58,329 bases of DNA from Aureivirga marina (GCF_015767265.1 NZ_JADPIB010000012.1:1-58329), one strand, 5' to 3'. Positions 35,001 to 43,735 are shown, counted from the stretch's first letter. The notes: generated from the sequence alone by a model not told the origin. Translations and numbers: made by a program.

Positions 35001-37833
35001 TATTTTGAACAAATAATAATTCTGCTCCTAATTGATTTCCATCTTCAACTTGGAAAGTATATTCGACAATACAGTTAGAACCATAATCAACTTCAACAGT
35101 ATAATTTCCTACGGCTAAATCAGCAAAAATATTTGATGTTTGCCAAGCTGAAACCGTTGGGTTTGTAATTCTATACGAATAAGTTCCTGTTGGATTTGTT
35201 GTTAATTCAACAGTTCCATTTCCAGTACAATCATAAACAATTAAAGAAGTAACAACTGGTTCTTCTGGTAAATCATTAATTGTTAATTCATCTAAAACAA
35301 CTGTACAACCATTTGCATCTTGAATTGCAATTTGGTTATAAATCCCATTTACTAATCCAGTAAATTGATTTGAAGCTTGGAAATTCACTCCATCAATTGA
35401 ATATTGATAAGGAGCAACTCCACCTGTTACATTTTGAACTTCAATAATTCCTTCAGTTGTACAAGTAAAATCTTGTGTAAGAACAACATCAGCAGCAATT
35501 CCTACAGCTGGTTCAGAAATAATAATTTCTTGTGAACTTGTACATTCATATTTATCTCTTACAGTAACATTATAAGTTCCTGCTGGTAAATTTGTATAAG
35601 TAGTTTGTGTACTATAATTTGTAGTTACTGGACCTGAAATTTTAAAATCTAATGGAGAAGCACCTCCAGAAACATTGATTGTTAATTGTCCATCATCAGA
35701 ACCAAAACAATTAATATCTACAGTATCTACATCAAATTCTATTTCAACAGGTTCATTAATTGTAAAAATTGGACTATCTATTTCACAAGCGAAAGTTGCG
35801 TCATAAACAGTTACTATATAATCTCCCGAAGAAGTAACATCAAATTCAGGATTATCAAATTGAGGAATTACAGTTGTACTCCCTACTTTTTTAAGTAAAT
35901 AATAGTAAGGAGCAACTCCACCATTTACAATAACATTAATTTTCGCAGGTCCACAGTGTAAATCTTCTAAAACTTCCACATGAACGTCAATTTCTGCGTC
36001 ATTTTCTATTTCATTTACAACAACAACTTCTTGACATCCATAAAAATCCGTTATTGTTATTGTATAAGCTCCATTATTTTGTAAGTTCGATAATTGAACA
36101 AAATTTGTAGTATGTCCACTTGTTTCACCTGAATAAAGTAACCCCTCTACTTTAATAGTATAAGGAATTGCGGCATTTACAATTTGTAAATCAATATTAA
36201 TTGGTGAACCAGGACAAGTAGTTGCTAACTCAGCAGTTGCATTAAGTACAATATCTGCAGGTTCTAAAATTGTTATTGCAGCAGTATAAATACAAGACTC
36301 TTCAATAGCCGTTCCTGATTTTACATAAATTTCATAGTATCCTCCTGTATCGAATTCAAATACTGGATCATTTTGCCAGTTAATTTGATCTAATGAAAAT
36401 AAATAATTTGAAGGTACATTATTAACTTTTACGACAGCACTTTCTCCTGTACATGTAATAGGGCTTAATTCTGTTGCAATTGGAATAATCACATTTCTAT
36501 GAACTGTAAAATATGCTTCATTAGCACAAGTTGCATTTTGATAATATAATTTATAATCTCCTTCTGCGTCGTCCCCTGTTAATAAATAAAAATAGTCGGT
36601 AGATTTAACTTCTTCAGTTCCATCTTCTAGAATTTTAATCCATTCTACAGTAGAAGGTGTTCCAAAATCAGGATCCAATTGAATTTCATCAACAAATCCA
36701 CATAACATGATATTTACTATCTCATTTCCAGTACTTGGATCGATAGTAATTACACCATAATCTGCCAAAGGATGATCTGTAATTTCAGGTTCTTCAATTA
36801 CTGTAAAAGTGTGTGTAATAGTTCCACAAGGATTATCTTTAACTACCTGATAAACTCCAGGCTCTGTTACTAACACATTTGAAGGATCTGATGGATCATT
36901 ATCAACAAGAGGGGCACCAGATGAATCTGTCCATACATACGAATTATACCCATCTCCTGCTTCTAAAATTGCAGCATCTACTGAACCCTCACATAAAATT
37001 ACTTCTTCATCTAAAGTATTACTTACTGAATCTAAAGTAATTTTTACATCTTTAATTGAATGGTTGTCTGTATAAGCTCCTGTTGAAGCTGTAAAACCTA
37101 AAAATCCACTATAGTTATAATTAAACTGAAGTGGTGTTGGTCCTAATATTTCTTGTAAATTTCCATCTTGGTTTACATCAATATAAACTGTTATATTTCC
37201 ATTAACATATTCAATTCTAGCTTTAGAATATGCGTCATGTCTTAAGATGTTTTTATTATTATAGAAGTTTCCTTGTCCTAATTTAATCGTTGTTGGAGAA
37301 CTAACTTTTGGTGGTAAACCTACATATTCTTCATAACTAACATTTGCAGCAACATTTACTTCTCGTAATTGAATTTCAGGATTATCATGATTACTACCTG
37401 TTCCAGTAGATTCATTATTATAAATATCAAATCCAATAACTAATCCTCTTGTATTTGGTGAATTAGGCACCCCTAAGCCTTGCCCAGTAATAAATCCCGT
37501 TGGAATTTCTTCTAAAAAACTAAAAGCAATACCATCAGCAGGTATATAACTTCCATCATAGATTCTAAACTTAAAATCAACTGTCCATTTAGAACATGCA
37601 GTCAAATTCAATGGCTCTTTATAATAAATATAACCATTTCTTCCAGGTATATTTGGACAAATGGTTAACTCATCTAAAAATCCATTATTATCAAAGTCGT
37701 TACTAACAGAAGCGCTTCCTCCCACATCCCATTCACTAGCGTCAATTGGAAATGTTAAATTTACTTCTGTTTGTGCTTGAATAATACCAGTCGCTAGTAT
37801 TATAAGCAGCATACAAAAATTTTTTATTTTCAT
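29026..37833 (-). CDS. Giant SprB-like surface adhesin with L-type lectin domain and type B sorting domain
   Basis: The 2935-residue type IX cargo has a signal peptide (to IIQAQ, residue 21) and an L-type lectin-like domain at about residues 22-270 (ADGIAFSFLEE, VIGFDIYNNE, GFLGFTASTGAY). By my count there follow about 29 SprB-type repeats of roughly 80-95 residues, each marked by a GG-x-PYEYSLNGG-like strand and a later G-TY-V-VRD-GC. The C-terminus is the gliding-motility-associated domain (VPNFFTPNGDGIKDFW to the terminal TLYR), used for export and surface anchoring by the type IX system. It probably moves on the cell surface and binds glycans. It lies between two PorP/SprF genes. Confidence 0.96.
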   Translation of the reverse strand: MKIKNFCMLLIILATGIIQAQTEVNLTFPIDASEWDVGGSASVSNDFDNNGFLDELTICPNIPGRNGYIYYKEPLNLTACSKWTVDFKFRIYDGSYIPADGIAFSFLEEIPTGFITGQGLGVPNSPNTRGLVIGFDIYNNESTGTGSNHDNPEIQLREVNVAANVSYEEYVGLPPKVSSPTTIKLGQGNFYNNKNILRHDAYSKARIEYVNGNITVYIDVNQDGNLQEILGPTPLQFNYNYSGFLGFTASTGAYTDNHSIKDVKITLDSVSNTLDEEVILCEGSVDAAILEAGDGYNSYVWTDSSGAPLVDNDPSDPSNVLVTEPGVYQVVKDNPCGTITHTFTVIEEPEITDHPLADYGVITIDPSTGNEIVNIMLCGFVDEIQLDPDFGTPSTVEWIKILEDGTEEVKSTDYFYLLTGDDAEGDYKLYYQNATCANEAYFTVHRNVIIPIATELSPITCTGESAVVKVNNVPSNYLFSLDQINWQNDPVFEFDTGGYYEIYVKSGTAIEESCIYTAAITILEPADIVLNATAELATTCPGSPINIDLQIVNAAIPYTIKVEGLLYSGETSGHTTNFVQLSNLQNNGAYTITITDFYGCQEVVVVNEIENDAEIDVHVEVLEDLHCGPAKINVIVNGGVAPYYYLLKKVGSTTVIPQFDNPEFDVTSSGDYIVTVYDATFACEIDSPIFTINEPVEIEFDVDTVDINCFGSDDGQLTINVSGGASPLDFKISGPVTTNYSTQTTYTNLPAGTYNVTVRDKYECTSSQEIIISEPAVGIAADVVLTQDFTCTTEGIIEVQNVTGGVAPYQYSIDGVNFQASNQFTGLVNGIYNQIAIQDANGCTVVLDELTINDLPEEPVVTSLIVYDCTGNGTVELTTNPTGTYSYRITNPTVSAWQTSNIFADLAVGNYTVEVDYGSNCIVEYTFQVEDGNQLGAELLFVQNNTCKDSNDGIVKLLVSNYYTNYQYSIDGGATFIDASTDEVTIGNLEDGTYNVIVKSPTNALCEVTTNNIEISEPTDITVTVDILNPSTCANPAAEIQVTATGGTPTYEYKLLDFANNTIVDFQNSNIIGGLTPNTYFVEVRDANGCTVTSAQFEITSAEVPTVAITTPTLCYDGDNNAQVIATVTGGIAPYEYSLNGGAFQASNTFNSLTDGTYTVQVRDAYGCMSTSNTVTIFPQLIVGATLEEDLVCFENAVMKIEVAGGNPPYEYYLSDGVTPTSNNDIHEVNFGATYTFIVKDANGCTLETNEVVVTPNLPPLMTINQPDPILCFGDLTYIEIDATNGTFPYEYSINGGLTWQTGNVFSGLTAGTYDVVVRDSKNCQVSQSYEITQPDELNANVESIEELSCVAGESKGQIHFLNIAGGTPPYKFRIIDNDESTTNAYEVWSMDYVGITVMSYTDLPAGLIYYPEIQDANGCIVTFDSVYIYSPPTEISLDVTNVTEATCSSGATVKLTVLNAPPPLTGNPEYQFTLDGGLTWTPTQMEEDYTYTGLVPGVTYYFGVQDKAGCKYLHEPYEIDNTDAVHVDIINTKNTCFGDTNGEVEFTINNTVDTQVEVKLFDIETQTYIADFIANTNENPYSFTGIPAGIYRIEAYEQGPNFCLGGTPDFDIFTPEFDLTGTVSDPAGIKCSSETTVVMAGNGGFTPYQYAYVPQGGTPTDADYSNNQVLHISTEGMYDFYIKDNAGCDVLVDTKEVIKIPEPTLALTKNNCTTDGVFTIDATITDLAGSSLFVYELNGTIAAVVPNTTYQFEVGTVGIHTVKITDVNGCSVTETIEIHPEIELDYTVNKQIDCSANPSATVTINATGGTGDFTYYVTAPDGTEYNNGLFGLFTANITTEGDYIFKVEDNINGCEKEITVHFDNPNPVEINNIDVENISCNGLTDGKIIVNINNNGDIPYEYSLNDVIYQTENVFENLAAGTYTVFVRSSKECKVSQDVTITEPLELTFTTNVIGFSCNADNLPISAKIEVNAQNGTAPYEYEVLNAADNSIYAGYNSDNIIDIATSGNYIVNVRDSQGCIETSAPIFIEVFQEITSIDFTTITDITCTNPETVQLNVIGGSGIYEYELIQTPSVINNTGIFDLEIGSHLLQVTDLTTGCTFATSYLVEDPNVFDINVQVVAQVSCYGGSDGKINVELQGGIYTGSISYEIVPIGTSTPVITGTNPDVATFEIDNIPNGNYILNITQDVNPSCTIVSDAFTVGGPLEALEGNVIVTTPFTCATTAAVKALGNGGWDNYSYALFQGTTELGNNLTGIFENLNPGNYVIQITDDLGCQIDLPFTIDTYEDINADLVLVQDITCSGDATGIMEITNLVGGEGLFSFSIYRDGQFLITEYDTVFDGLITGEYYVEIADQYGCTFTTNTVQLGSPDPLLAAVNVHEQLGCDVPGQVEVSGLNGSGNYYYSNNGLSFNPNPIFLITEPGEYTFYVQDLDTGCVSLPTTIEIDPVPELSVNLILTNAVINCPGEENAFVTFTTSPGQGNLEYFLYQGNNVVAGPTTDYFFDNLGAGTYRIKVVSNNDCFVFSDEFTIEEPLPLSYTFQDIVHIDNCNNLTGSFTVDVQGGQAPYVYDIVDGTLNFTSDNVFDNLEAGVYQLEITDALGCIIVTDEIEIIGKEVLGVTGEILQQEICEGDSNAAFEVHITGGQEPYSTSLEYDGEYVENQFIFDNLEGGQMYVVYIKDANGCEAGTAITFDAPFDFAATYAPDYSNCYTQNDIIISVTEGVPEDYTYILNGDDYYNTNVITDLAEGTYSMEVVHNDTGCNYFIENIEVETVEELSLSIERTFINELTFSASGGIPPLTYTINPEEYMTEISPQVYEVSESGVYEITVTDANGCSVTQSIEFDYIDINIPNFFTPNGDGIKDFWYPEGLEYYPDAKVSIFDRYGRRLGYYQGEREGWNGEYDGKALPSDDYWFTLELSDEENRHFKGNFTLYR

Positions 37834-37854
37834 TATTTACGGGGGTATAAATTT

Positions 37855-39708
37855 TTATTTAACAAGTAATATCCATATTTCATCAAAGTAAGTTCCATCA
37901 ACACTAGAATGGTAAAGTTTTAAAGCTTCTGATCTCGAATCTACCCTTCTTAGATATACGTAATAGAAATTATTTAATGGTCTTATAAAATAGTTTGCAT
38001 CTAGATTATTTTGTTGTAATTTTTTCATAAACTGCATAGCATTCTTCTCACTTGAAAATACATTAGCAATTATATAGTAACCAGGATCAATATTATGAGT
38101 TCTTTTGATTTCTACTTTGATAATTTCCTCCTCAGTTTTTGCTTTAGGAGTATTATTAGCAAATTCTTCTTCATATCCATCTTCATTCTCATTTTCATAA
38201 TCTTCTCCATCAAAATTATCTTCTTCAGAATTTTCATTTTCATCATTTGAATCTTCTTCTGAATCTCCTAAAGATTTATTTTCATTTATAATTCTTAAAA
38301 TCCATAAACCATCAAAATCATCATCTGCTAATTGATAATATTCATCAAGAGCTTCTTTTTTCGATTTATAAACATTTAAGTAACTATAATATTCTCTTTT
38401 ATATGGATTAAATATTACTCTACTTCCTGAAATATTTCTACTCTGATTAATTTGAGTTGAAAACTCTTCTGCATCTTCCTCTAAATCTGAGTTATATGCA
38501 ACCAAATAATATCCTTCTACTTCTGAATCTAAAATTATCGTTTTAATTTTAGGAATTAAAGAACTTCCATTTCTAGATTTAGTTTTCCTATTATTATTTT
38601 CTGAATTATTATTATTTAGTTTATCTAATTTTTCTTCTAAAGATGTAATCTTATCGTTTAACTCTTTATCTCTTTCTTCTCGGTCTTTAAGTATTTCATC
38701 CAAGCGATCTCCTTCAGATTTTTCAACATCTAAAGGTGGTAAATTAATTTCACTTGCTTTCAAGAAATTATAACTAAAGTAAATATCATGAGTTGCCCCA
38801 AAATATTGTAATTCATTACTCAATCCTTTTTCAATAGTGTAACCTAATGATAAAGCTCCTCCAGCAAAATTAACTCCGATTCCTGCAGATACTCCATAAA
38901 AACTATTATAACCTGCATTAATCCATACTCTTGGAATTTCTAAAATTGCATTTCCTCCATAGCTAGGATCTGCTTGTCCTTCTTTCTCAGCTTGAGCAAG
39001 AACACTTAATCTTCCGTTTTTTAACAATTTTCCAGAATCAAATCTTTTAGTATACATTAAATGTCCTGAGAACGTCTTATCATCAAATTTTGTTAATTCT
39101 TTTTTTGTTCTAAAATTATAATCAACTAAATTATTTGAATAAACACCTACATCAAAACTTCCAAAAGTAAGATTCAACCCTGGAGCAAATGTAACTAAAG
39201 ATTCATTTCCTATCTCTTCTAATAATGGATCATAAACACCTGATGTTTGAATATCAGCCAAATTTAATCCACTCTTAAAATAATTTAAATTAAACCCTAA
39301 TGATAACATTATCTTTTCAGACAATCTAATACCATATGCATAATTTGCCAATCCTCCAAAGTTTTTAATTACACCTGTAGTATGTTGGTAAATTCCAAGC
39401 CCAATTCCACTTCGATCATTTATACTACCAGCATAATTAATCATTAGAATTTCAGGTGAATTTTCAAAATCAACCCATTGTGTTCTGCTATATAAAGTCG
39501 CTGCTCTATTTTTTTGAACAATAAATGAGAAAGTTGGATTCAACAAAAAACTATTATATTTAACAAAAGTGTGAGTTGGAATATTAATAGAAACACCTAT
39601 TCTAGTCGGATCCTGAGGCTCCTCATTACTTTGAGCATAAGTGTTCTGAATGTTAAATAATCCTATAAATACAATTAATGTTAATATAATAGTTTTTTTA
39701 TTCGGCAT
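37855..39708 (-). CDS. PorP/SprF-family protein fused to coiled coil and tandem SPOR-like domains
   Basis: The 617-residue protein combines several parts. A signal peptide (to NTYAQS) leads a PorP/SprF barrel (about residues 30-320, KIMLSLGFNLNYFKSG, YGIRLSEK). Then come a coiled coil (about 330-370, RDKELNDKITSLEEKLDKL), a first SPOR-like unit (about 390-470), a very acidic Asp/Glu/Asn linker (about 475-530) and a second SPOR-like unit at the end (GYYIIANVFSSEKNAMQF to IWILLVK). Usual PorP/SprF proteins are about 300-350 residues. The extra region suggests a link to peptidoglycan or the type IX machinery. The gene lies 31 nt after the 738-residue cargo gene. Confidence 0.88.
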   Translation of the reverse strand: MPNKKTIILTLIVFIGLFNIQNTYAQSNEEPQDPTRIGVSINIPTHTFVKYNSFLLNPTFSFIVQKNRAATLYSRTQWVDFENSPEILMINYAGSINDRSGIGLGIYQHTTGVIKNFGGLANYAYGIRLSEKIMLSLGFNLNYFKSGLNLADIQTSGVYDPLLEEIGNESLVTFAPGLNLTFGSFDVGVYSNNLVDYNFRTKKELTKFDDKTFSGHLMYTKRFDSGKLLKNGRLSVLAQAEKEGQADPSYGGNAILEIPRVWINAGYNSFYGVSAGIGVNFAGGALSLGYTIEKGLSNELQYFGATHDIYFSYNFLKASEINLPPLDVEKSEGDRLDEILKDREERDKELNDKITSLEEKLDKLNNNNSENNNRKTKSRNGSSLIPKIKTIILDSEVEGYYLVAYNSDLEEDAEEFSTQINQSRNISGSRVIFNPYKREYYSYLNVYKSKKEALDEYYQLADDDFDGLWILRIINENKSLGDSEEDSNDENENSEEDNFDGEDYENENEDGYEEEFANNTPKAKTEEEIIKVEIKRTHNIDPGYYIIANVFSSEKNAMQFMKKLQQNNLDANYFIRPLNNFYYVYLRRVDSRSEALKLYHSSVDGTYFDEIWILLVK

Positions 39709-39739
39709 TCTAAGGGGGTTAAGTTATTTTTAAAAATTA

Positions 39740-41956
39740 CTATCTAATAATAGTAATAGTTCCTTTAGCCTTGATAGAATTATCTGTTTTAATAATATAA
39801 TAAAAAACTGGTGTGTTTTTTGAATTATTAGCTTTGCTTAGATCATTCTGAGTTGGCCATGTATTTTGATAGTTAACAGCAGAAAATACTGTTTTACCTC
39901 TTGTATCTAAAATTTGAACTTTCGTTTGACTATTCGTATACTCAACAGGTAATTCCCATTTATCATTATATCCATCGTTATTTGGAGTTACAACATTTGG
40001 AATTTCTTGTTTTGTATTATCATTCATTTCTACAGTAATTTCTTTAATCACTTCACATTCATTAGACATTGCTTTTACTGTAAAAACTCCTGCTTCATTT
40101 ACTGAATAAATAGATGAACTTGATAATAAATTACCATCTGTATCATACCATTCGTAAAATTCAGCTCCTTCAACGATGATATCTTGGAACTCTCCTCTAT
40201 TAATTACAATATTTGTAGAAGGAGAAACTGTAACACTTGATTCGTTAAACGTTTCAATTTCTAAAGATTCACTTCCAATAACACATCCATTTAATTCAAC
40301 TTCTACATAATATGTTCCAGCATTTCCTACTTGAATCATATATGAATTTGAATCTGCGATTGGAGAATTATCTCTATACCATTTATATGTTAATGATTCA
40401 TTTTGATAAGTAGATAAGTTTACTTCACTACCTTCGCAAAGTTTATCATGACTTGCAATAATTTCTAATTCTGGTAATAATACAGCTGGAACTGAATTTG
40501 ATAATGCTTCATAATCCCCAAAAGAAGCATTAATTCTATAATTTCCACTGTCTTCATATGATTCTAAAGCAAATACAGTTCCTGTATTTTGAATAGATTC
40601 ATTATTTCTATACCACTCAATATCTAATTCATAAATTTGATCACTTGTCAATGAAACTTTCTCTCCATTAGATAATACAAATTTTGCATTTGATAATTGA
40701 ATTAAAACTTCTGATTGACTACAAGGATCTTGTTCTTCTTCATCTTGTTCAATATCAATTCCTACCTCAATGTTTGTAGGTGTTAATACTAAAACATCGT
40801 GAGATTCAACTGTTGCATCACAGTTATCTGAAGAAGTTATTGCAACTTTATATGTTCCTTGTTCAGAAATAGTAATTGTACTTTCAACTTCACCTGTAAT
40901 AAGTTCCCCATCTTTGAACCATCTGTAAATTACATTGTCTGAATTTGCATTAGCAGAAATAATTTTTGTTTGATTATCTAATAGAACAACTGTTTCATCT
41001 ACATTCAAATCTACAGTCAAGACTCCATAAGAAACAGCAATTTCTTCTGATTCATTTTCACAATTGAAAGTATTCTTAACAGTATATCTATAATTTCCGA
41101 TTGGATCATCATCTGCGGCTACAGTTAAAGTATGTTTACCTTGTCCTTCTAATACAACCTCATTTCCTTTAAACCATTTATAAGTAAAATATGGTTTAGC
41201 ATCAATTGCTTTTAGAACTAAATCATTTCCTTCACATAAGCTAACTTGTGGTCCTCCAAGAATTTCTGCTTGCATAATTGGAGATAAACTAATATTTAAC
41301 TTTAATGTTCTTGGAACATAACTATTATCTTGTGAACAAATACCATAATCAACTTCTGCATAATATTCTCCTTCTTCTTCAACATAAATAGAAGGTGAAT
41401 ACGAAGTATTAGGAATCAATTGTCCATTTCTATACCAGTTATATGAACAAGTATTTAAAGCAGTTCCATCTGTAAGGTGTAATGATAATTCAACACTACC
41501 ACATCTAATTAATGAAGTAGACATCATCACCTGACCATCTGCTTTTAATTCTAAGTTCGCATCAAGAATCTTATAAGCTCCAAAAGGATCTGACTCACCT
41601 CCTATAATTTGAGGTTGTGTAGACACCAATCTAACTCTATAGTTTTCACCATGAGTGTTTTCTGGAACTTGAAAAGTAATGTTGTGATTAATCATGTTAT
41701 TTTGACCAGAAATTTCCTTAACAACTGTTGGATTATTGAAATTTCCTTCTGCATCAGACAGTTGAAGTCTAAAAACGTTACTGGATGCAAAACCCGGTGT
41801 TGTGTGAACTTTTACCGTAAAATTTTCATGATTTGCTGAAGAGCACGCATTATCAAACATCAGTTGTGGAACTGAAATTGTCTGAGAGTGAGTTACATAT
41901 GTGCTAATGAAAAATATTAACACAAATACTTTTAGAAATAATTTTTGTGGGGACAT
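39740..41956 (-). CDS. Ig-like surface protein with type B (gliding-associated) sorting domain
   Basis: The 738-residue cargo has a signal peptide (MSPQKLFLKVFVLIFFISTYVTHSQ) and an N-terminal beta domain. About five Ig-like modules follow, recognisable by repeated YKWYRDNSPI / YRWFKDGELI / YNWYRNGQLI strands. The C-terminal gliding-associated sorting domain runs from IPNVVTPNNDGYNDKWELP to the terminal KGTITIIR. It heads the four-gene operon and is followed by the PorP/SprF-SPOR fusion, which is likely its partner. A surface scaffold or adhesin role is inferred from architecture. Confidence 0.93.
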   Translation of the reverse strand: MSPQKLFLKVFVLIFFISTYVTHSQTISVPQLMFDNACSSANHENFTVKVHTTPGFASSNVFRLQLSDAEGNFNNPTVVKEISGQNNMINHNITFQVPENTHGENYRVRLVSTQPQIIGGESDPFGAYKILDANLELKADGQVMMSTSLIRCGSVELSLHLTDGTALNTCSYNWYRNGQLIPNTSYSPSIYVEEEGEYYAEVDYGICSQDNSYVPRTLKLNISLSPIMQAEILGGPQVSLCEGNDLVLKAIDAKPYFTYKWFKGNEVVLEGQGKHTLTVAADDDPIGNYRYTVKNTFNCENESEEIAVSYGVLTVDLNVDETVVLLDNQTKIISANANSDNVIYRWFKDGELITGEVESTITISEQGTYKVAITSSDNCDATVESHDVLVLTPTNIEVGIDIEQDEEEQDPCSQSEVLIQLSNAKFVLSNGEKVSLTSDQIYELDIEWYRNNESIQNTGTVFALESYEDSGNYRINASFGDYEALSNSVPAVLLPELEIIASHDKLCEGSEVNLSTYQNESLTYKWYRDNSPIADSNSYMIQVGNAGTYYVEVELNGCVIGSESLEIETFNESSVTVSPSTNIVINRGEFQDIIVEGAEFYEWYDTDGNLLSSSSIYSVNEAGVFTVKAMSNECEVIKEITVEMNDNTKQEIPNVVTPNNDGYNDKWELPVEYTNSQTKVQILDTRGKTVFSAVNYQNTWPTQNDLSKANNSKNTPVFYYIIKTDNSIKAKGTITIIR

Positions 41957-42040
41957 AATTAATTAATATTTAAAAAATTAATACAATTTTTCAACATGCT
42001 AAAATTACATAAAATATTTTTATCTAACTAAATAAATATC

Positions 42041-42076
42041 AAAAAAAAAACCTGCCAACTTCTTGACAGGTTTTTT
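42041..42076 (-). terminator. Terminator of the RNase G gene
   Basis: On the minus strand AAAAACCTGTCAA and TTGGCAGGTTTTT form a stem of about 12 pairs with a GAAG loop and a T run follows. It lies about 30 nt after the stop codon and before the Ig-like cargo gene. Confidence 0.82.
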
Positions 42077-42104
42077 AGTCGATATTGTATAACTCTACCT
42101 TACA

Positions 42105-43634
42105 TTATTTTGTCTTAAAAAATCGGTACTGTAGATATTGATATGCATCTCTCGGTAATATCTTTATCCATTTTTTGTATTTTAAAAACCATTTCACTTG
42201 TATGGATATGATTCCTTGCTTTAAATATGCAGCAACAAATGGATGTACGTTTAATGTTATCTTTTTATAATTACTATCTGTAATTATTTTTTCTAAAGTT
42301 CCTTCTATTTTGTCTATTACGACAATTGGTGCATCAATTTCTCCTCCTCCATTTGGATTTGGTTCTTTTGTATTAATGCTCATTTCTGGTCTAACACGTT
42401 GCCTCGTTATTTGTACTAAACCAAATTTACTAGGAGGTAAAATTTTATGTTTTGTTCTATCAAATTGCATTTCAGCTCGCAAATGTTCATAAAGCTTCTG
42501 CCTATGTTCAGCTGAATGCATATCTATAAAGTCAATTACAATGATTCCCCCCATGTCTCTTAATTGTAATTGTCTTGCAATTTCTGTTGCAGCGATTAAA
42601 TTCACCTCTAATGCAGTATCTGCCTGTGATTCAGACTTGTTAGAACGATTTCCAGAGTTTACATCTATAACATGTAACGCTTCAGTATGTTCAATTACCA
42701 AATAAGCACCTTTGCTCATCGATACTGTTTTTCCAAAGGAAGTTTTAATTTGTCGTTCAATTCCAAATTTTTCAAAAATTGGAACATTCGATTGATGTAG
42801 TCTAACAATAGTTTCTTTACCTGGGGCTATTTCCTTTAAATATTCTATTATTTCTTGATGTAACACTACATCATCTGTTACTATATTAGTAAAAGAATCA
42901 TTAAAAACATCTCTTAGAATTGAAGAAGCTCGATTTAATTCACTTAATATTTTTGTCGGTGTCTGTGTACATCTATGAATTCGTTCACACATTTTCACCC
43001 ATCGTTCTAAAGAATTTTGTAAATCTTTATCCAACTCAGCTACTTTTTTATCTTTTGCAACTGTACGAATAATTACTCCAAATCCCTTAGGCTTAATGCT
43101 TTTGACCAATCTTTTTAGTCGTTCTTTTTCGGCTGAATTGCCGATTTTCTGAGAAACAGATACTCTGTTTGAAAAAGGTACTAAAACTAAATACCTTCCT
43201 GCAATGGAAAGCTCTGAACTAATACGAGGACCTTTTGTAGATATTGGTTCTTTTACAATCTGAACCAAAATATTCTGTCCAGGCTTTAAAACTTCCGTGA
43301 TGCTTCCGTTTTTATCAATATCTTTTTCAGGTTGAAAGTTTTTTAATGCATAATCTTTCTCTTTACCTGAAACTACTCCTTTAAGAAACTTATTTAATGA
43401 TAATAATTGAGCTCCTAAATCATGATAATGTAAAAATCCATCTTTCTGATATCCTACATCAACAAATGAGGCGTTTAAACCTTTTAATACTTTTCCTGTT
43501 TTTGCTAAAAATATATCTCCAACAGAAATTTTATTATCATTTGTTTCTTTATTTAACTCAATTAATTTACCATCTTTTAATAAGGCAAAGTCAATATCAG
43601 AGGAACTTGATCTAATGATTAACTCTGTTTTCAC
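42105..43634 (-). CDS. rng: Ribonuclease G/E family endoribonuclease
   Basis: RNase G is a 5'-end-sensitive endonuclease for 16S rRNA 5' maturation and mRNA turnover. The 509-residue protein has an N-terminal S1 domain (about residues 35-130, VGDIFLAKTGKVLKGLNASFVDVGYQKDGFLH) and the catalytic DNase I-like region with the metal ligands in VIDVNSGNR and GIIVIDFIDM. The RNase E C-terminal scaffold is absent, so the RNase G type is meant. A hairpin sits in the leader 17 nt before the ATG. It is read from the same strand as HU and the 30-residue peptide, but a terminator separates them. Confidence 0.95.
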   Translation of the reverse strand: MKTELIIRSSSSDIDFALLKDGKLIELNKETNDNKISVGDIFLAKTGKVLKGLNASFVDVGYQKDGFLHYHDLGAQLLSLNKFLKGVVSGKEKDYALKNFQPEKDIDKNGSITEVLKPGQNILVQIVKEPISTKGPRISSELSIAGRYLVLVPFSNRVSVSQKIGNSAEKERLKRLVKSIKPKGFGVIIRTVAKDKKVAELDKDLQNSLERWVKMCERIHRCTQTPTKILSELNRASSILRDVFNDSFTNIVTDDVVLHQEIIEYLKEIAPGKETIVRLHQSNVPIFEKFGIERQIKTSFGKTVSMSKGAYLVIEHTEALHVIDVNSGNRSNKSESQADTALEVNLIAATEIARQLQLRDMGGIIVIDFIDMHSAEHRQKLYEHLRAEMQFDRTKHKILPPSKFGLVQITRQRVRPEMSINTKEPNPNGGGEIDAPIVVIDKIEGTLEKIITDSNYKKITLNVHPFVAAYLKQGIISIQVKWFLKYKKWIKILPRDAYQYLQYRFFKTK

Positions 43635-43650
43635 TCTGAATTGTTTTTAT

Positions 43651-43678
43651 AAACCTAATTGAAATTCTCAATAGGTTT
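43651..43678 (-). promoter_or_regulatory. Leader hairpin upstream of rng
   Basis: AAACCTATTGA and TCAATTAGGTTT (minus strand) form a stem with one bulged base and a 5-nt loop. No T run follows it, so it is not a standard terminator. It ends 16 nt before the start codon and could take part in control of RNase G synthesis. Confidence 0.45.
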
Positions 43679-43735
43679 GGTTAAAGTAAATTAATATCTA
43701 ATTGAAAATAATTTCAAAGAACATTCTCTCAATCA

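Noticed and set aside
29026-37833. Possible CRISPR or DNA tandem repeat array in the giant adhesin gene
   Set aside because: The repetition is at protein level with diverged units of about 80-95 residues. No short identical DNA repeats with spacers are present, and no cas genes occur.
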